A stretch of DNA of 64,000 nt from Enterocloster aldenensis (GCF_003434055.1 NZ_QVEX01000013.1:90798-154797), one strand, 5' to 3'; shown: positions 45,404 through 55,506, counted from the first letter of the stretch. The notes: generated by a model from the letters alone, not told the origin. Made by a program: numbers and translations.

Positions 45404-48388
45404 ATGAGCGATATTATGACACCCATTCCATTTGGAAACCTTATGAACTGGATTCTGGAAGAGCACAGGAAAGGTGCTGTTTTCGGAGTCAGGAAACCTT
45501 TTAAGGCAGACCCGGAAAAAAATTATGAGATATTCGGCCGCAAGCTGGAGACACCCTTTGGTCCTGCGGCAGGCCCCCATACCCAGCTGACCCAGAACAT
45601 TGTTGCCGCTTATGTGGCGGGCAGCCGTTTCTTTGAGCTGAAGACCGTACAGAAGCTGGACGGCGAGGACCTTCCGGTTGCAAAGCCATGCATCAAGGCG
45701 GACGACGAGTGCTATAACTGTGAGTGGTCCACGGAGCTGTATGTTCCCCAGGCCTTTGACGAGTATGTGAAGGCATGGTTTGCATGTAAGGTTCTGGCCA
45801 AGGAATACGGCCTTGGCGCCATGGATGGATTCCAGTTCAACATGTCAGTTGGATATGACCTGGAAGGCATTAAGCTGGAAAAGATTGACAAGTTCATCGA
45901 GGGCATGAAGGATGCATCCGGGACGCCTGTTTTCAATGAGTGCAGGCAGTGGCTTCTTGACAACCTTGATAAGTTTGAGAAGGTGACAAAGGAAGACGTG
46001 GAGGGGATTTCCCCTGAGGTCTGCAACTGTGCAACCCTTTCCACCCTTCACGGATGTCCTCCCCAGGAGATTGAGCGCATTGCCCGTTACCTGATTGAGG
46101 AGAAGAAAGTACATACCTTCATCAAATGCAACCCAACCCTTCTGGGATATGAGTATGCAAGGAAGCTTATGGACGACATGGGTTATGATTATGTTGCATT
46201 CGGCGATTTCCACTTTAAGGATGACCTTCAGTATGAGGACGCGGTTCCCATGCTTCAGAGGCTGCAGGCCCTGGCGGATGAAAAGGGACTGGAATTCGGC
46301 GTTAAGATTACCAATACCTTCCCGGTTGACGTTAAGCAGAATGAGCTTCCAAGCGAAGAGATGTACATGTCCGGAAAGTCCCTGTATCCATTATCCATGT
46401 CGGTTGCCATGAAGCTGGCCGGTGACTTTGGCGGCAAGCTGCGCATTTCCTATTCAGGCGGAGCTGATTACTTTAATATTGAAGATATCGTGGACGCCGG
46501 CATCTGGCCGGTGACCATGGCAACCACCATGTTAAAGCCGGGCGGTTATGAGAGGCTGGAGCAGATCGGCCAGATCTTTGCAGGCAAGGATGCGGCTGTG
46601 TTCACAGGCGTGGACGCCCGCAAGGCAGCTGCCCTGGTAGAGGCCGTTAAGAGCGACAAGCATCATGTAAAGGCGGTAAAACCCCTTCCGTCCAGGAAGA
46701 TTAAGAAGCCTGTCCCCCTGACAGACTGTTTCGTGGCGCCGTGTCAGGAGGGCTGTCCGATCCACCAGGATATTACACGTTACCTGCAGCTGGCTGGCGC
46801 GGGTGAGTTTGAACAGGCGCTTAATGTCATCCTGAACAAGAACCCGCTTCCGTTCATCACAGGCACCATCTGTGCACACAACTGTATGAGCAAATGTACC
46901 AGGAACTTCTATGAGAGTCCGGTGGATATCAGAAGGACCAAGCTGGAAGCCGCAGAAGGCGGCTTTGAGGCAGTGATGTCCAAGTTCAAGGCACCGGCAG
47001 TGACCACGGATAAGAAGGTTGCCGTGGTGGGCGGCGGACCGGCCGGACTGGCAGCTGCCTACTTCCTGGCAAGGGGCGGCGTAAAGGTAACTGTCTTTGA
47101 AAAGGAAGCCAGGATGGGCGGCGTTGTCCGCAATGTGATTCCGGGATTCCGTATCTCTGATGAAGCCATTGACAACGATGTGAAGATTGTTGCAGCCATG
47201 GGCGTGGAGATGGTGAATGGAAAGGAAATCACTTCCATTGATGAATTAAAGAAAGAATACGATTACGTTGTGCTGGCAGTGGGCGCTTCTGATAAGGGAA
47301 CCCTTAAGCTGGAAGCAGGGGACACCATGAACGCGCTGGATTTCCTGGCTCAGTTCAAGGCAACGGACGGCAAGCTGGATTTAGGTAAAAACGTGGTTGT
47401 CATCGGCGGCGGAAACACTGCCATGGATACGGCAAGGGCAGCCAAGAGGAACGCGGGCGTTGAGAAGGTTTCTTTGGTATACAGAAGGACCAGACGCTTC
47501 ATGCCTGCCGACGAGGAAGAACTGGTAATGGCAATGGAGGACGGCGTGGAATTTGCCGAGCTTCTGGCGCCGGTTAAGCTGGAAAACAAAACCCTGTACT
47601 GCAGGAAGATGGTCCTGGGCGACATAGACGAGAGCGGACGCCGAGGCGTAGTGGAGACGGACGAGGTCGTGACCGTTCCGGCCGACACTGTTATCGCAGC
47701 CGTGGGCGAGAAGGTTCCGGGCGCATTCTATGAGGAATGCGGCATTGCCCTGGACAGCAGAAGACGTCCCCAGGTAAACCAGGACACCCTGGAAACCAGC
47801 GTGAAGGGCGTGTACGTGGCCGGCGACGGCCTGTACGGGCCAGCCACGGTTGTTGAGGGAATCCGGGACGGCAAGATGGCCGCAGAGGCAATTGTGGGCA
47901 AGGTACTGGCAGATGACCTGTTCAAGCTCTCTGACGCCGGCACCATCTATGGCCGCAAGGGCAGATTGGCAGAGGAGAATGACCACATTGTTGACAGCAC
48001 CAGATGCCTGTCCTGCAACAGCTACTGCGAGAACTGCGTAGAGGTATGCCCCAACAGGGCCAACATTTCCCTGGTGGTACCGGGCATGGAGAAACACCAG
48101 ATCATCCATGTGGATTATATGTGTAATGAGTGCGGCAACTGTAAGAGCTTCTGTCCGTGGGACAGCGCGCCGTACCTTGACAAGTTCACCCTGTTTGCCA
48201 ACGAGAAGGATATGGAAAACAGCAAAAACCAGGGCTTCACGGTTCTGGACGCTGTGGCCGGTACCTGTAAAGTAAGGCTTCAGGGCAATGTGATGGATTA
48301 CACGGTGGGTTCCGGGAACCAGGATGTGCCGGAGGGAATCCAGAAGATAATTGCAGCTGTTATCAAAGACTACTCTTATATGTTATAA
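45404..48388 (+). CDS. ygfK: YgfK iron-sulfur flavoprotein (putative selenate reductase subunit family)
   Basis: The protein has 994 residues. The N-terminal ~440 are a dihydroorotate-dehydrogenase-like TIM barrel. Then come a glutamate-synthase small-subunit-like Fe-S region (APCQEGCPIHQD..CAHNCMSKCTR, about 445-515), an FAD fold (VAVVGGGPAGLAAAYF, ~540) with an NAD site (VVVIGGGNTAMD, ~665), and a C-terminal 2x[4Fe-4S] domain (CLSCNSYCENCVEVCP, ~867; CNECGNCKSFCPW, ~906). It fits a reductase passing NAD(P)H electrons to a reductive ring step on urate. AAGGAGG is 11 bases upstream. Confidence 0.93.
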   Translation: MSDIMTPIPFGNLMNWILEEHRKGAVFGVRKPFKADPEKNYEIFGRKLETPFGPAAGPHTQLTQNIVAAYVAGSRFFELKTVQKLDGEDLPVAKPCIKADDECYNCEWSTELYVPQAFDEYVKAWFACKVLAKEYGLGAMDGFQFNMSVGYDLEGIKLEKIDKFIEGMKDASGTPVFNECRQWLLDNLDKFEKVTKEDVEGISPEVCNCATLSTLHGCPPQEIERIARYLIEEKKVHTFIKCNPTLLGYEYARKLMDDMGYDYVAFGDFHFKDDLQYEDAVPMLQRLQALADEKGLEFGVKITNTFPVDVKQNELPSEEMYMSGKSLYPLSMSVAMKLAGDFGGKLRISYSGGADYFNIEDIVDAGIWPVTMATTMLKPGGYERLEQIGQIFAGKDAAVFTGVDARKAAALVEAVKSDKHHVKAVKPLPSRKIKKPVPLTDCFVAPCQEGCPIHQDITRYLQLAGAGEFEQALNVILNKNPLPFITGTICAHNCMSKCTRNFYESPVDIRRTKLEAAEGGFEAVMSKFKAPAVTTDKKVAVVGGGPAGLAAAYFLARGGVKVTVFEKEARMGGVVRNVIPGFRISDEAIDNDVKIVAAMGVEMVNGKEITSIDELKKEYDYVVLAVGASDKGTLKLEAGDTMNALDFLAQFKATDGKLDLGKNVVVIGGGNTAMDTARAAKRNAGVEKVSLVYRRTRRFMPADEEELVMAMEDGVEFAELLAPVKLENKTLYCRKMVLGDIDESGRRGVVETDEVVTVPADTVIAAVGEKVPGAFYEECGIALDSRRRPQVNQDTLETSVKGVYVAGDGLYGPATVVEGIRDGKMAAEAIVGKVLADDLFKLSDAGTIYGRKGRLAEENDHIVDSTRCLSCNSYCENCVEVCPNRANISLVVPGMEKHQIIHVDYMCNECGNCKSFCPWDSAPYLDKFTLFANEKDMENSKNQGFTVLDAVAGTCKVRLQGNVMDYTVGSGNQDVPEGIQKIIAAVIKDYSYML

Positions 48389-48398
48389 ATGAAAATGT

Positions 48399-48471
48399 GC
48401 GTGTTTGAAAGTTTATTTCCGCTCCCCCGGGCCATGCCTGGCGGCGGGCGGAAAATGATTTTTAAACACGC
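48399..48471 (+). other. Nested hairpin after ygfK
   Basis: GCGTGTTT (48399-48406) pairs with AAACACGC (48464-48471), enclosing TTTCCGC (48416-48422) / GCGGAAA (48448-48454). A palindrome AAAAAATAACGTTATTTTTT follows at 48484-48503. It may be an RNA processing or partial termination structure between ygfK and the DUF3343 gene. Confidence 0.55.
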
Positions 48472-48569
48472 GCTGAATTGTTAAAAAAATAACGTTATTT
48501 TTTCATGAGAATAAAGGCAGGAACTTCTGTCCGTGACAGGATGACGGCAGATGGATGAGGTGTTTTCAG

Positions 48570-48809
48570 ATGGCTAGGGAAAAGACGGAAAAGGTGGTAT
48601 TTACGTTCCATACCACAACAATGGCTATGCGGATGGAACAGTGCGTAAAGGATGCAGGCTGCCCGGGAAGGCTGATACCGGTACCCAGACAGATCAGCGC
48701 CGGGTGCGGCATGGCCTTGTGCGCCCCGGCAGCGGACCGGGTAAGGCTGGAATCACTGATTCAGGAAAACGGGATAGAGACAGAAGGAATCCATGATCTT
48801 TTTTTATAA
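48570..48809 (+). CDS. DUF3343 small protein (putative Se/S carrier-like)
   Basis: About 79 residues from ATG 48570 (GAGGTG upstream; in-frame 48555 lacks a site). The fold starts KVVFTFHTTTMAMRMEQCVKDAGCPGRLIPVPRQISAGCGMALC, with paired Cys near residues 45-50 typical of DUF3343, often annotated as a Se/S carrier-like protein. Placed between ygfK and the Mo/Se hydroxylase gene, so a role delivering labile Se or S to the hydroxylase is plausible (inference). Confidence 0.8.
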   Translation: MAREKTEKVVFTFHTTTMAMRMEQCVKDAGCPGRLIPVPRQISAGCGMALCAPAADRVRLESLIQENGIETEGIHDLFL

Positions 48810-48847
48810 AGCTATTTTACGCTGGAACGTAAAGGCAGGAGGTAAAG

Positions 48848-51430
48848 ATGGGAGAGAACTATAGTTTTACGGTAAATGGAGTGATGCGCAGCACCAGTGA
48901 GGATAAACCTCTTCTGCGTTATCTGCGTGAGGACCTTCACCTGCATTCTGTAAAGGACGGATGCAGCGAAGGCGCCTGCGGCACATGTACGATCGTGGTG
49001 GACGGGAAGGCGGTTAAATCCTGTATCCTGACAACCAAGCGTGCGGCGGGGAAGAACATCATTACCACGGAAGGGTTAAGCGATGCTGAAAAGGAAGCGT
49101 TTGTATACGCTTTCGGCGCAATGGGTTCCGTGCAGTGCGGATTCTGTACCCCGGGCATGGTCATGGCAGGCAAGGCGCTGATTGACAGGGTGCCGGACCC
49201 CACAGAGGAAGAAATCAAGGTTGCCTTAAAGGGAAATATCTGCCGCTGTACCGGATATAAGAAAATCATCGAAGGCATCCAGCTGACCGCAGCCATCCTG
49301 AGAGGGGATGCGAAGATAGAGGAGTCCCTGGAAAAGGGCGATTCCTACGGGGTGGGAGAGCGTGCCTTCCGCCTGGATGTGCGGGAAAAGGTGCTGGGAT
49401 ACGGCGAATACCCGGGCGATGTGGAGATGGAAGGCATGGTATATGCATCAGCCGTGCGGTCCATGTATCCGCGTGCAAAGGTGCTGGATATCCACACCGG
49501 GGATGCGCTGGCCCTTCCGGGAGTGCTGGCCGTGCTTACGGCCGAGGATGTGCCCAACAACAAGGTGGGCCATCTCCAGCAGGACTGGGATGTAATGATT
49601 GCAAAAGGCGACATTACCCGCTGCGTGGGCGATGCTATTTGTCTGGTAGTGGCCGAGACCAGGGATATCCTGGAGGAGGCAAAGAAGCTGGTTAAGATTG
49701 ACTATGAGGAGCTGACACCGGTTTGTTCTGTCAAAGAGGCCATGGCTGAGGACGCGCCCAAGGTCCATGAAAAGGGAAACCTGTGCCAGAGCCGCCATGT
49801 GACGCGTGGCGATGCGAAAAAGGCGCTGGAGAATTCCAAGTATGTGGTGACCCAGACCTATACCACGCCGTTTACAGAGCATGGGTTCCTGGAACCGGAA
49901 TGCGCAGTGGCATTTCCTTATAAGGACGGCGTCAAGGTTTATACCTCAGACCAGGGCGTATACGATACGCGTAAGGAGATTTCCATCATGCTGGGCTGGG
50001 ATCCGGACCGCATTGTAGTGGAAAACAAACTGGTCGGCGGCGGTTTTGGCGGAAAAGAGGACGTTTCCACCCAGCATATCGCGGTACTGGCAGCCTTAAA
50101 GGTGCAGAAACCGGTTAAAGTCATATTCTCCAGACAGGAGTCCATTAATTTCCATCCAAAGCGCCATGCTATGGAGGGGACCTTTACCCTGGGCTGTGAT
50201 GAAAATGGAATCTTCACAGGACTTGACTGTGAAATCTACTTTGATACAGGCGCATACGCCTCCCTGTGCGGACCGGTGCTTGAAAGGGCCTGCACCCATT
50301 CCGTGGGACCGTACTGCTACCAGAACACGGACATCCGGGGCTTCGGTTATTATACCAACAATCCGCCGGCAGGCGCGTTCCGCGGTTTCGGCGTATGCCA
50401 GAGTGAATTTGCGCTGGAATCCAATATCAACCTTCTGGCTGAAAAAGTAGGGATTTCCCCATGGGAGATCCGCTACCGCAATGCAATCGAACCAGGCAAG
50501 GTGCTTCCAAACGGACAGATTGCAGACTGTTCCACCGCGCTTAAGGAAACGCTTCTGGCGGTTAAGGACGCATATGAGGGCAATCCGGGAAGGGCCGGCA
50601 TCGCATGCGCCATGAAGAACGCCGGCGTTGGCGTGGGCCTTCCTGACAAGGGACGTGCAAAGCTTGTGGTCCATGAGGGCAGGGTGGAATTATACGCGGC
50701 TGCTTCTGACATCGGTCAGGGGTGCGCAACCGTATTTGTACAGATGATTGCAGAGGTAACAGGGCTTAGGAAGGACCAGATCAAGAACATGGGCGCCAAT
50801 TCCGAGGTTGCACCGGATTCAGGCACCACCTCCGGATCGCGCCAGACCCTGATTACAGGCGAGGCAGTAAGGATGGCTGCGGCAGACCTTCTGGAAGCCC
50901 TTAAGGAAGCAGGCGGGGACATGTCACAGCTGGAGGGCAGGGAGTTCTTTGCTGAATTCTTTGACCCCACCGACAAGCTGGGCGCGGATGTGCCCAATCC
51001 AAAGAGCCATGTGGCCTATGGTTTCGCTACCCATGTGGTCATCCTGGATGAGGACGGTAAGGTAAAGGAAGTGTATGCTGCCCATGATTCCGGCAAGGTG
51101 GTGAACCCAATCTCCATCCAGGGACAGATTGAGGGTGGCGTGCTTATGGGACTGGGATACGCCCTGACCGAGGACTTCCCATTAAAGAACGGCGTGCCCC
51201 AGGCCAAGTACGGCACGCTGGGACTGATGCGTTCCACACAGATTCCGGATATCCATGCCATTTATGTGGAGAAGGAGGAGCAGCTGCCCTTTGCATACGG
51301 CGCAAAGGGAATCGGTGAGATTGCCACCATCCCCACGGCTCCGGCGGTCCAGGGCGCTTATTATGCCATGGACCATGTGCTGAGGACAAAGCTTCCCATG
51401 GAAAATACATTTTATAAGAAAAAGAAATAG
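48848..51430 (+). CDS. xdh: Selenium-dependent xanthine dehydrogenase, fused Fe-S/Mo subunit
   Basis: The protein has 860 residues. Residues 1-~160 are a two-[2Fe-2S] domain (GCSEGACGTCTIVVDG; GFCTPGMVMAG; GNICRCTGYKKI). Residues ~175-860 are the molybdopterin domain (FGGKEDVS, GAFRGFGVCQSEFALE, KGIGEIATIPT with the catalytic Glu near 815). It has no FAD domain, so a partner reductase must take electrons, possibly YgfK or the flavodoxin-ferredoxin protein. Such enzymes carry non-translated Se at Mo, placed by SelD/YqeB; there is no in-frame TGA. It oxidises xanthine or hypoxanthine to urate. Confidence 0.93.
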   Translation: MGENYSFTVNGVMRSTSEDKPLLRYLREDLHLHSVKDGCSEGACGTCTIVVDGKAVKSCILTTKRAAGKNIITTEGLSDAEKEAFVYAFGAMGSVQCGFCTPGMVMAGKALIDRVPDPTEEEIKVALKGNICRCTGYKKIIEGIQLTAAILRGDAKIEESLEKGDSYGVGERAFRLDVREKVLGYGEYPGDVEMEGMVYASAVRSMYPRAKVLDIHTGDALALPGVLAVLTAEDVPNNKVGHLQQDWDVMIAKGDITRCVGDAICLVVAETRDILEEAKKLVKIDYEELTPVCSVKEAMAEDAPKVHEKGNLCQSRHVTRGDAKKALENSKYVVTQTYTTPFTEHGFLEPECAVAFPYKDGVKVYTSDQGVYDTRKEISIMLGWDPDRIVVENKLVGGGFGGKEDVSTQHIAVLAALKVQKPVKVIFSRQESINFHPKRHAMEGTFTLGCDENGIFTGLDCEIYFDTGAYASLCGPVLERACTHSVGPYCYQNTDIRGFGYYTNNPPAGAFRGFGVCQSEFALESNINLLAEKVGISPWEIRYRNAIEPGKVLPNGQIADCSTALKETLLAVKDAYEGNPGRAGIACAMKNAGVGVGLPDKGRAKLVVHEGRVELYAAASDIGQGCATVFVQMIAEVTGLRKDQIKNMGANSEVAPDSGTTSGSRQTLITGEAVRMAAADLLEALKEAGGDMSQLEGREFFAEFFDPTDKLGADVPNPKSHVAYGFATHVVILDEDGKVKEVYAAHDSGKVVNPISIQGQIEGGVLMGLGYALTEDFPLKNGVPQAKYGTLGLMRSTQIPDIHAIYVEKEEQLPFAYGAKGIGEIATIPTAPAVQGAYYAMDHVLRTKLPMENTFYKKKK

Positions 51431-51520
51431 TATAAATATCTGAAACGGACAGCGAAAGGCAGGCACCCTGCTTTTCGCTTGTTCCGCATAAGTCTGAAAC
51501 ATATCATAGGAGGTGGCGGA

Positions 51521-52036
51521 ATGGACGGTTCCATCAGGTTCCGTTTTGCGGGGCGGGAAGATATCCCCCTGATCCTCAGGTTCATAAAGGAACTTGCTGA
51601 TTACGAGGGGATGCTGGACCAGGTGGTGGCAACAGAGGAACTGCTGGACCAGTGGCTGTTTGAAATGCAGAAGGCGGAGGTGCTTCTTGGGAGCTGTGGC
51701 GGGGAAACCGTGGGCTTTGCCCTGTTTTTCCATAATTTTTCCACCTTCCTGGGACGTGCGGGTATTTATCTGGAGGATTTATACGTGTGTCCTGAGTACC
51801 GGGACCGCGGATTTGGGAAAGCATTTTTAAACCAGCTGGCATCCATTGCAGTGGAACGTGGCTGCGGCCGCCTGGAGTGGTGGTGTCTGGACTGGAATAA
51901 GCCCAGCATTGACTTCTATCTGGGCATGGGCGCCAAGGCCATGGACCAATGGACGGTTTACCGGATTGACGGGGACCGGTTAAACAGGATGGCGGAGGGA
52001 CAAACGCTTTGTAACAAAGACAGAACAGGAGAGTGA
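51521..52036 (+). CDS. GNAT family N-acetyltransferase
   Basis: About 171 residues from ATG 51521 (AGGAGG, 7 bases). GNAT fold with acetyl-CoA loop VCPEYRDRGFGKAFL near residues 95-110 and the C-terminal NKPSIDFYLGMGA. It resembles diamine/polyamine or amino-group acetyltransferases (SSAT-like LEDLYVCPEYR). Its stop lies 5-6 bases before hyuA. An amine intermediate such as diaminopropionate could be the acceptor; that is speculative. Confidence 0.85.
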   Translation: MDGSIRFRFAGREDIPLILRFIKELADYEGMLDQVVATEELLDQWLFEMQKAEVLLGSCGGETVGFALFFHNFSTFLGRAGIYLEDLYVCPEYRDRGFGKAFLNQLASIAVERGCGRLEWWCLDWNKPSIDFYLGMGAKAMDQWTVYRIDGDRLNRMAEGQTLCNKDRTGE

Positions 52037-52041
52037 GGATT

Positions 52042-53424
52042 ATGAAGCAGATATTAAGAGGCGGGACAGTGGTGACCGGAAGCGGCAGTTTCCGGGCAGA
52101 TGTGCTCATTGATGGGGAAAAGGTGGCGGCCGTAGGCAGTACGGAAGAAATCGCGCGCCTGGCGGAACAGGACACACAGGTGGCGGATGTGGCAGGCTGC
52201 CTTCTGTTTCCCGGATTTATCGATGCCCATACCCATTTTGACCTGCATGTGGCGGGAACAGTGACCGCAGATGACTTTGCAACAGGAACAAAGGCAGCTG
52301 TCAGGGGCGGCACTACCACAATCGTGGATTTCGGCACCCAGTATGCGGGTGAGAGCCTGGCGGACGGGCTGAGGAACTGGCATGAAAAGGCAGACGGCAA
52401 GTGCTCCTGCGACTATAGTTTCCACATGTCCATCTCAGACTGGAACCCTTCGGTCAGCAGGGAACTGGATGATATGATGGAAGAAGGCATTACCTCCTTC
52501 AAGCTGTATATGACATATGATACCCAGGTGGATGACAGGACCATCTTTGAAATCCTGCGCAGGCTTAAGGAAGTGGGAGGAATCACAGGCGTGCACTGTG
52601 AGAACAGCGGCATGATTGCAGCGCTTCAGGCAGAGGCAAAGGCAGAGGGAAGGATGGGCGTTGAAAGCCATCCAGCCACCCGTCCGGCTGCCGCGGAGGC
52701 AGAGGCCATTGACCGTCTGCTGCGCCTGGCAGAGGTGGTGGATATCCCTGTCATCGTGGTGCACCTTACCTGTAAGGAAGGTTATGATGTGATTATGGAG
52801 GCAAGGAGAAGGGGGCAGAAGGTATACGCGGAAACCTGCCCCCACTACCTGCTTATGGATGACAGCCTTTACAGTCTCCCTGGCTTTGAAGGCGCCAAAT
52901 ACGTGTGCGCGCCTCCTTTAAGGAAAAAGGAAGATTCACAGTGCCTGTGGAAGGCCCTGGCTGACGGCACCATACAGACGGTTTCCACGGACCACTGCAG
53001 CTTTACAACGGAGCAGAAAAAACTGGGCATGGATGATTTCACCAAGATACCGGGCGGCATGCCGGGGGTTGAGACAAGGGGAACCCTTCTTTATACATAC
53101 GGCGTGGATGCGGGAAGGATTACCCGGGAAAAAATGTGTGAACTCCTGTCGGAAAATCCGGCCAAGCTCTACGGCATGTATCCGTTAAAAGGCGCCATTG
53201 CGCCGGGAAGTGATGCGGATATCGTGGTGATGCGGACCGGTGTGGACGACGTGGTAACAGCCGGCGGCCAGGCGCAGAACGTGGACTATGCGCCATTTGA
53301 GGGCAGTAAGCTGACCGCGCGCATTGAAAGCGTGTATCTGCGTGGAACCCAGGTGGTGAAGGACCATCAGGTGGTGGTGGAGAAGACCGGTAAGTTTGTT
53401 AAGCGCGGGAAATATGATTTATAG
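52042..53424 (+). CDS. hyuA: Dihydropyrimidinase / hydantoinase
   Basis: About 460 residues from ATG 52042 (AGGAGAG upstream; GTG 52033 also in frame). Metal ligands: GFIDAHTHFDLH (about residue 57), the carbamylated Lys in SFKLYMTYD (about 156), CEN, VVHLTCKEG and STDHCSF. It hydrolyses cyclic ureides; in the purine cluster it would open a hydantoin/dihydro-purine ring. Closely coupled to the GNAT gene. Confidence 0.93.
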   Translation: MKQILRGGTVVTGSGSFRADVLIDGEKVAAVGSTEEIARLAEQDTQVADVAGCLLFPGFIDAHTHFDLHVAGTVTADDFATGTKAAVRGGTTTIVDFGTQYAGESLADGLRNWHEKADGKCSCDYSFHMSISDWNPSVSRELDDMMEEGITSFKLYMTYDTQVDDRTIFEILRRLKEVGGITGVHCENSGMIAALQAEAKAEGRMGVESHPATRPAAAEAEAIDRLLRLAEVVDIPVIVVHLTCKEGYDVIMEARRRGQKVYAETCPHYLLMDDSLYSLPGFEGAKYVCAPPLRKKEDSQCLWKALADGTIQTVSTDHCSFTTEQKKLGMDDFTKIPGGMPGVETRGTLLYTYGVDAGRITREKMCELLSENPAKLYGMYPLKGAIAPGSDADIVVMRTGVDDVVTAGGQAQNVDYAPFEGSKLTARIESVYLRGTQVVKDHQVVVEKTGKFVKRGKYDL

Positions 53425-53445
53425 GTATGGAAACCTGAATGCACA

Positions 53446-53491
53446 AAGGCAGGGGTATGCGGCGGTAAGGCGGCAGCCCCTGCCTTATTTA
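53446..53491 (+). terminator. Terminator after hyuA
   Basis: AAGGCAGGGG (53446-53455) pairs with CCCCTGCCTT (53477-53486), followed by ATTTAA. It closes the ssnA-hyuA rightward operon at least partly. Confidence 0.8.
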
Positions 53492-53586
53492 ACCATGGTA
53501 TTGAAAAATACAGAAAAGGCTGATACAGTTAAATCCTGGTATCATGTCACAATAATGGAAAAATATAACATACAGGAGGCAGGATC

Positions 53587-54342
53587 ATGAAGAATCTATC
53601 AGCAGTTTATTTCAGCCCCACAGGCGGTACAAGAAAAGCAGTCCTAAACCTGGCGGCAGGGATGGGGGGAGACATTGAGGAGGTGGACCTCTGTGCCCTT
53701 AAGGGAGAGCGGGGCTTTGGCCCTGAGGACCTTGTGATTGTGGGCATGCCGGTGTTTGGAGGCAGGATTCCCGGGTTTGCGGCAAAGCTGCTTAAGCAGT
53801 GCCGGGGCAATGGGGCAACGGCTGTTACCGTGGCTGTTTATGGCAACCGGGCGTTTGAGGATGCCCTGGTGGAATTAAATGACGCCTTAAAAGAACTGGG
53901 ATTCAAGATTGGGGCAAGCGCCGCCCTTCTGGCCGAGCATTCCATGGCAAGGGAGGTTGCGGCAGGACGCCCGGATAAAAAGGACGAAGAGGATGCCCGC
54001 GGATTTGCAGGAAAAATCCTGGAGAAGCTGGCAGGGGATGGCTGGCAGGAACCTAAGGTCCCGGGAGACAGGCCTTACCGCAGCTGGAAGCAGATGCCGG
54101 TTGTGCCCCTTGCAGATGATACCTGCATAACCTGTGGCCTTTGTGCGGAGCAATGTCCGACCGGGGCCATACCCGCGGATGCGCCGGGCACCACGGATCC
54201 GGGGGCCTGTATGCTGTGCATGCGGTGCATTGCCGTCTGTCCGGTACACGCCAGGTCGCTGCCCTCCCAGGCCCAGGCCATGTTGGAACAGAAACTGGCG
54301 CCGGTAAAGGCGGTCCGCAGGGAGAATGAACTGTTCCTTTAA
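53587..54342 (+). CDS. Flavodoxin-like protein fused to 2x[4Fe-4S] ferredoxin (EFR1 type)
   Basis: The protein has 251 residues. An N-terminal flavodoxin-like fold (YFSPTGGTRKAVLNLA, about 8-23, is the FMN phosphate loop) is followed by a C-terminal ferredoxin with CITCGLCAEQCPTG (about 180) and CMLCMRCIAVCPVHA (about 210). It is an electron carrier in anaerobes. It lies downstream of hyuA behind a terminator and could take electrons from the FAD-less xanthine dehydrogenase or supply YgfK (inference). GGAGG precedes the start. Confidence 0.85.
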   Translation: MKNLSAVYFSPTGGTRKAVLNLAAGMGGDIEEVDLCALKGERGFGPEDLVIVGMPVFGGRIPGFAAKLLKQCRGNGATAVTVAVYGNRAFEDALVELNDALKELGFKIGASAALLAEHSMAREVAAGRPDKKDEEDARGFAGKILEKLAGDGWQEPKVPGDRPYRSWKQMPVVPLADDTCITCGLCAEQCPTGAIPADAPGTTDPGACMLCMRCIAVCPVHARSLPSQAQAMLEQKLAPVKAVRRENELFL

Positions 54343-54384
54343 GGCCGCAGTTCAGACAGATTGGATGGAAGAAGGTCAAAACAT

Positions 54385-55506
54385 ATGATTGATTATGGCA
54401 AAGCAAGACTGGCTGTCATCGGCATGGGATGGATTGGGGAATATATGGTCCCGTGTTATGAACGCCTTCTGGGAAATGGCCATGCGTCCAGGATACTGGC
54501 GGTCAAGGCAACGGACAGGCGGCTTGAGGAATTAAGGAAACAGTATGGGTTTGAGGCCATGGCAGGAGACTGCCTGGAACGTCTGAAGGCCTTAAGGCCC
54601 TCCTTCCTGGTCCTTTCGGTCCGGCCCTATGAGATGGAAGGCGTGGTGGAAGGCACGGTAAAGCCCTATATAGGTTATTTGAGGGACCAGGGCGCCGCCA
54701 TGCCCCTGATATTTTCATTTGCCCCGAGCCCGCCTCCAAAATGGTATACCCAGACCCTGGGGGACGATGTGAGGACCGTATGCGTGCTTCCGGCCATGGA
54801 GACTTCCATTGGAGGTGTTGACGTATATTCCTTGGCCTGCAGCCAGGTTACATATGACCAGGGGATTCCCCTGTGTGAAGGGCACAGGGAGGCGGTCAGC
54901 CGTTTCCTCGGGCCTTTAGGCAGTGTGTTATGGTGTACGCCTGATGAGTCCATGGCTCTTTTATCCATGAATATAACATACCATATGCTGTATCCCCTCT
55001 GCTTTGCCCTGGAGCGGCATTACGGCGCAGGGGGATGCGCAAGGGCGGCGGGAATCTTATACGCGCTAAACTGTGAAAGGCTTAGGAGGACAGGGCTTGT
55101 AATGCCTGAGCCGGACCCGGATGAGGCGGATAAACGGCAGCTGGCCTGGCTGGAAAAGGGATGGTATGAGGGGGCCCTTGACTTTGCTTCCGGACATGGC
55201 AGGATGCCGGACAACGGGCTGTCCCCCAATGCCCGGGTACTTGCACCCCGGGCGTTTGAGCTTCACCTGCTCTCCCTTCGGCTTGAGACCAGGCAGTTCC
55301 TGGAGGAGAAGCTGAGGGACCATGCCACGCCCGGCGGCATGACGGAAAAGGCGGTAAAGGAGTTCACGCGCCTGTGGAAGGAAATGCAGGGCAGCGCCCA
55401 TGGATGCCAGGTGCCCCTTGAGGGCAGTGAATCCATGGCATATGACATTTCCTACAGACTGGCGGAGCAGGTGTATCAGAAAGGGATATCCCTGGAGCGC
55501 GGATGA
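54385..55506 (+). CDS. NAD(P)-binding Rossmann oxidoreductase (ProC/F420-dependent family-like)
   Basis: About 373 residues from ATG 54385 (GAAGG upstream). An N-terminal dinucleotide fold, LAVIGMGWIGEYMV (about residues 9-22), resembles pyrroline-5-carboxylate reductase and F420-dependent NADP oxidoreductase families. The C-terminal ~170 residues are helical. Substrate unknown. Its place between the purine cluster and dpaAB suggests either pathway, but nothing decides. Confidence 0.6.
   Translation: MIDYGKARLAVIGMGWIGEYMVPCYERLLGNGHASRILAVKATDRRLEELRKQYGFEAMAGDCLERLKALRPSFLVLSVRPYEMEGVVEGTVKPYIGYLRDQGAAMPLIFSFAPSPPPKWYTQTLGDDVRTVCVLPAMETSIGGVDVYSLACSQVTYDQGIPLCEGHREAVSRFLGPLGSVLWCTPDESMALLSMNITYHMLYPLCFALERHYGAGGCARAAGILYALNCERLRRTGLVMPEPDPDEADKRQLAWLEKGWYEGALDFASGHGRMPDNGLSPNARVLAPRAFELHLLSLRLETRQFLEEKLRDHATPGGMTEKAVKEFTRLWKEMQGSAHGCQVPLEGSESMAYDISYRLAEQVYQKGISLERG

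Noticed and set aside
48848..51430. Genetically encoded selenocysteine in the xanthine dehydrogenase
   Set aside because: The frame has no internal TGA; Se in this family is a labile cofactor.
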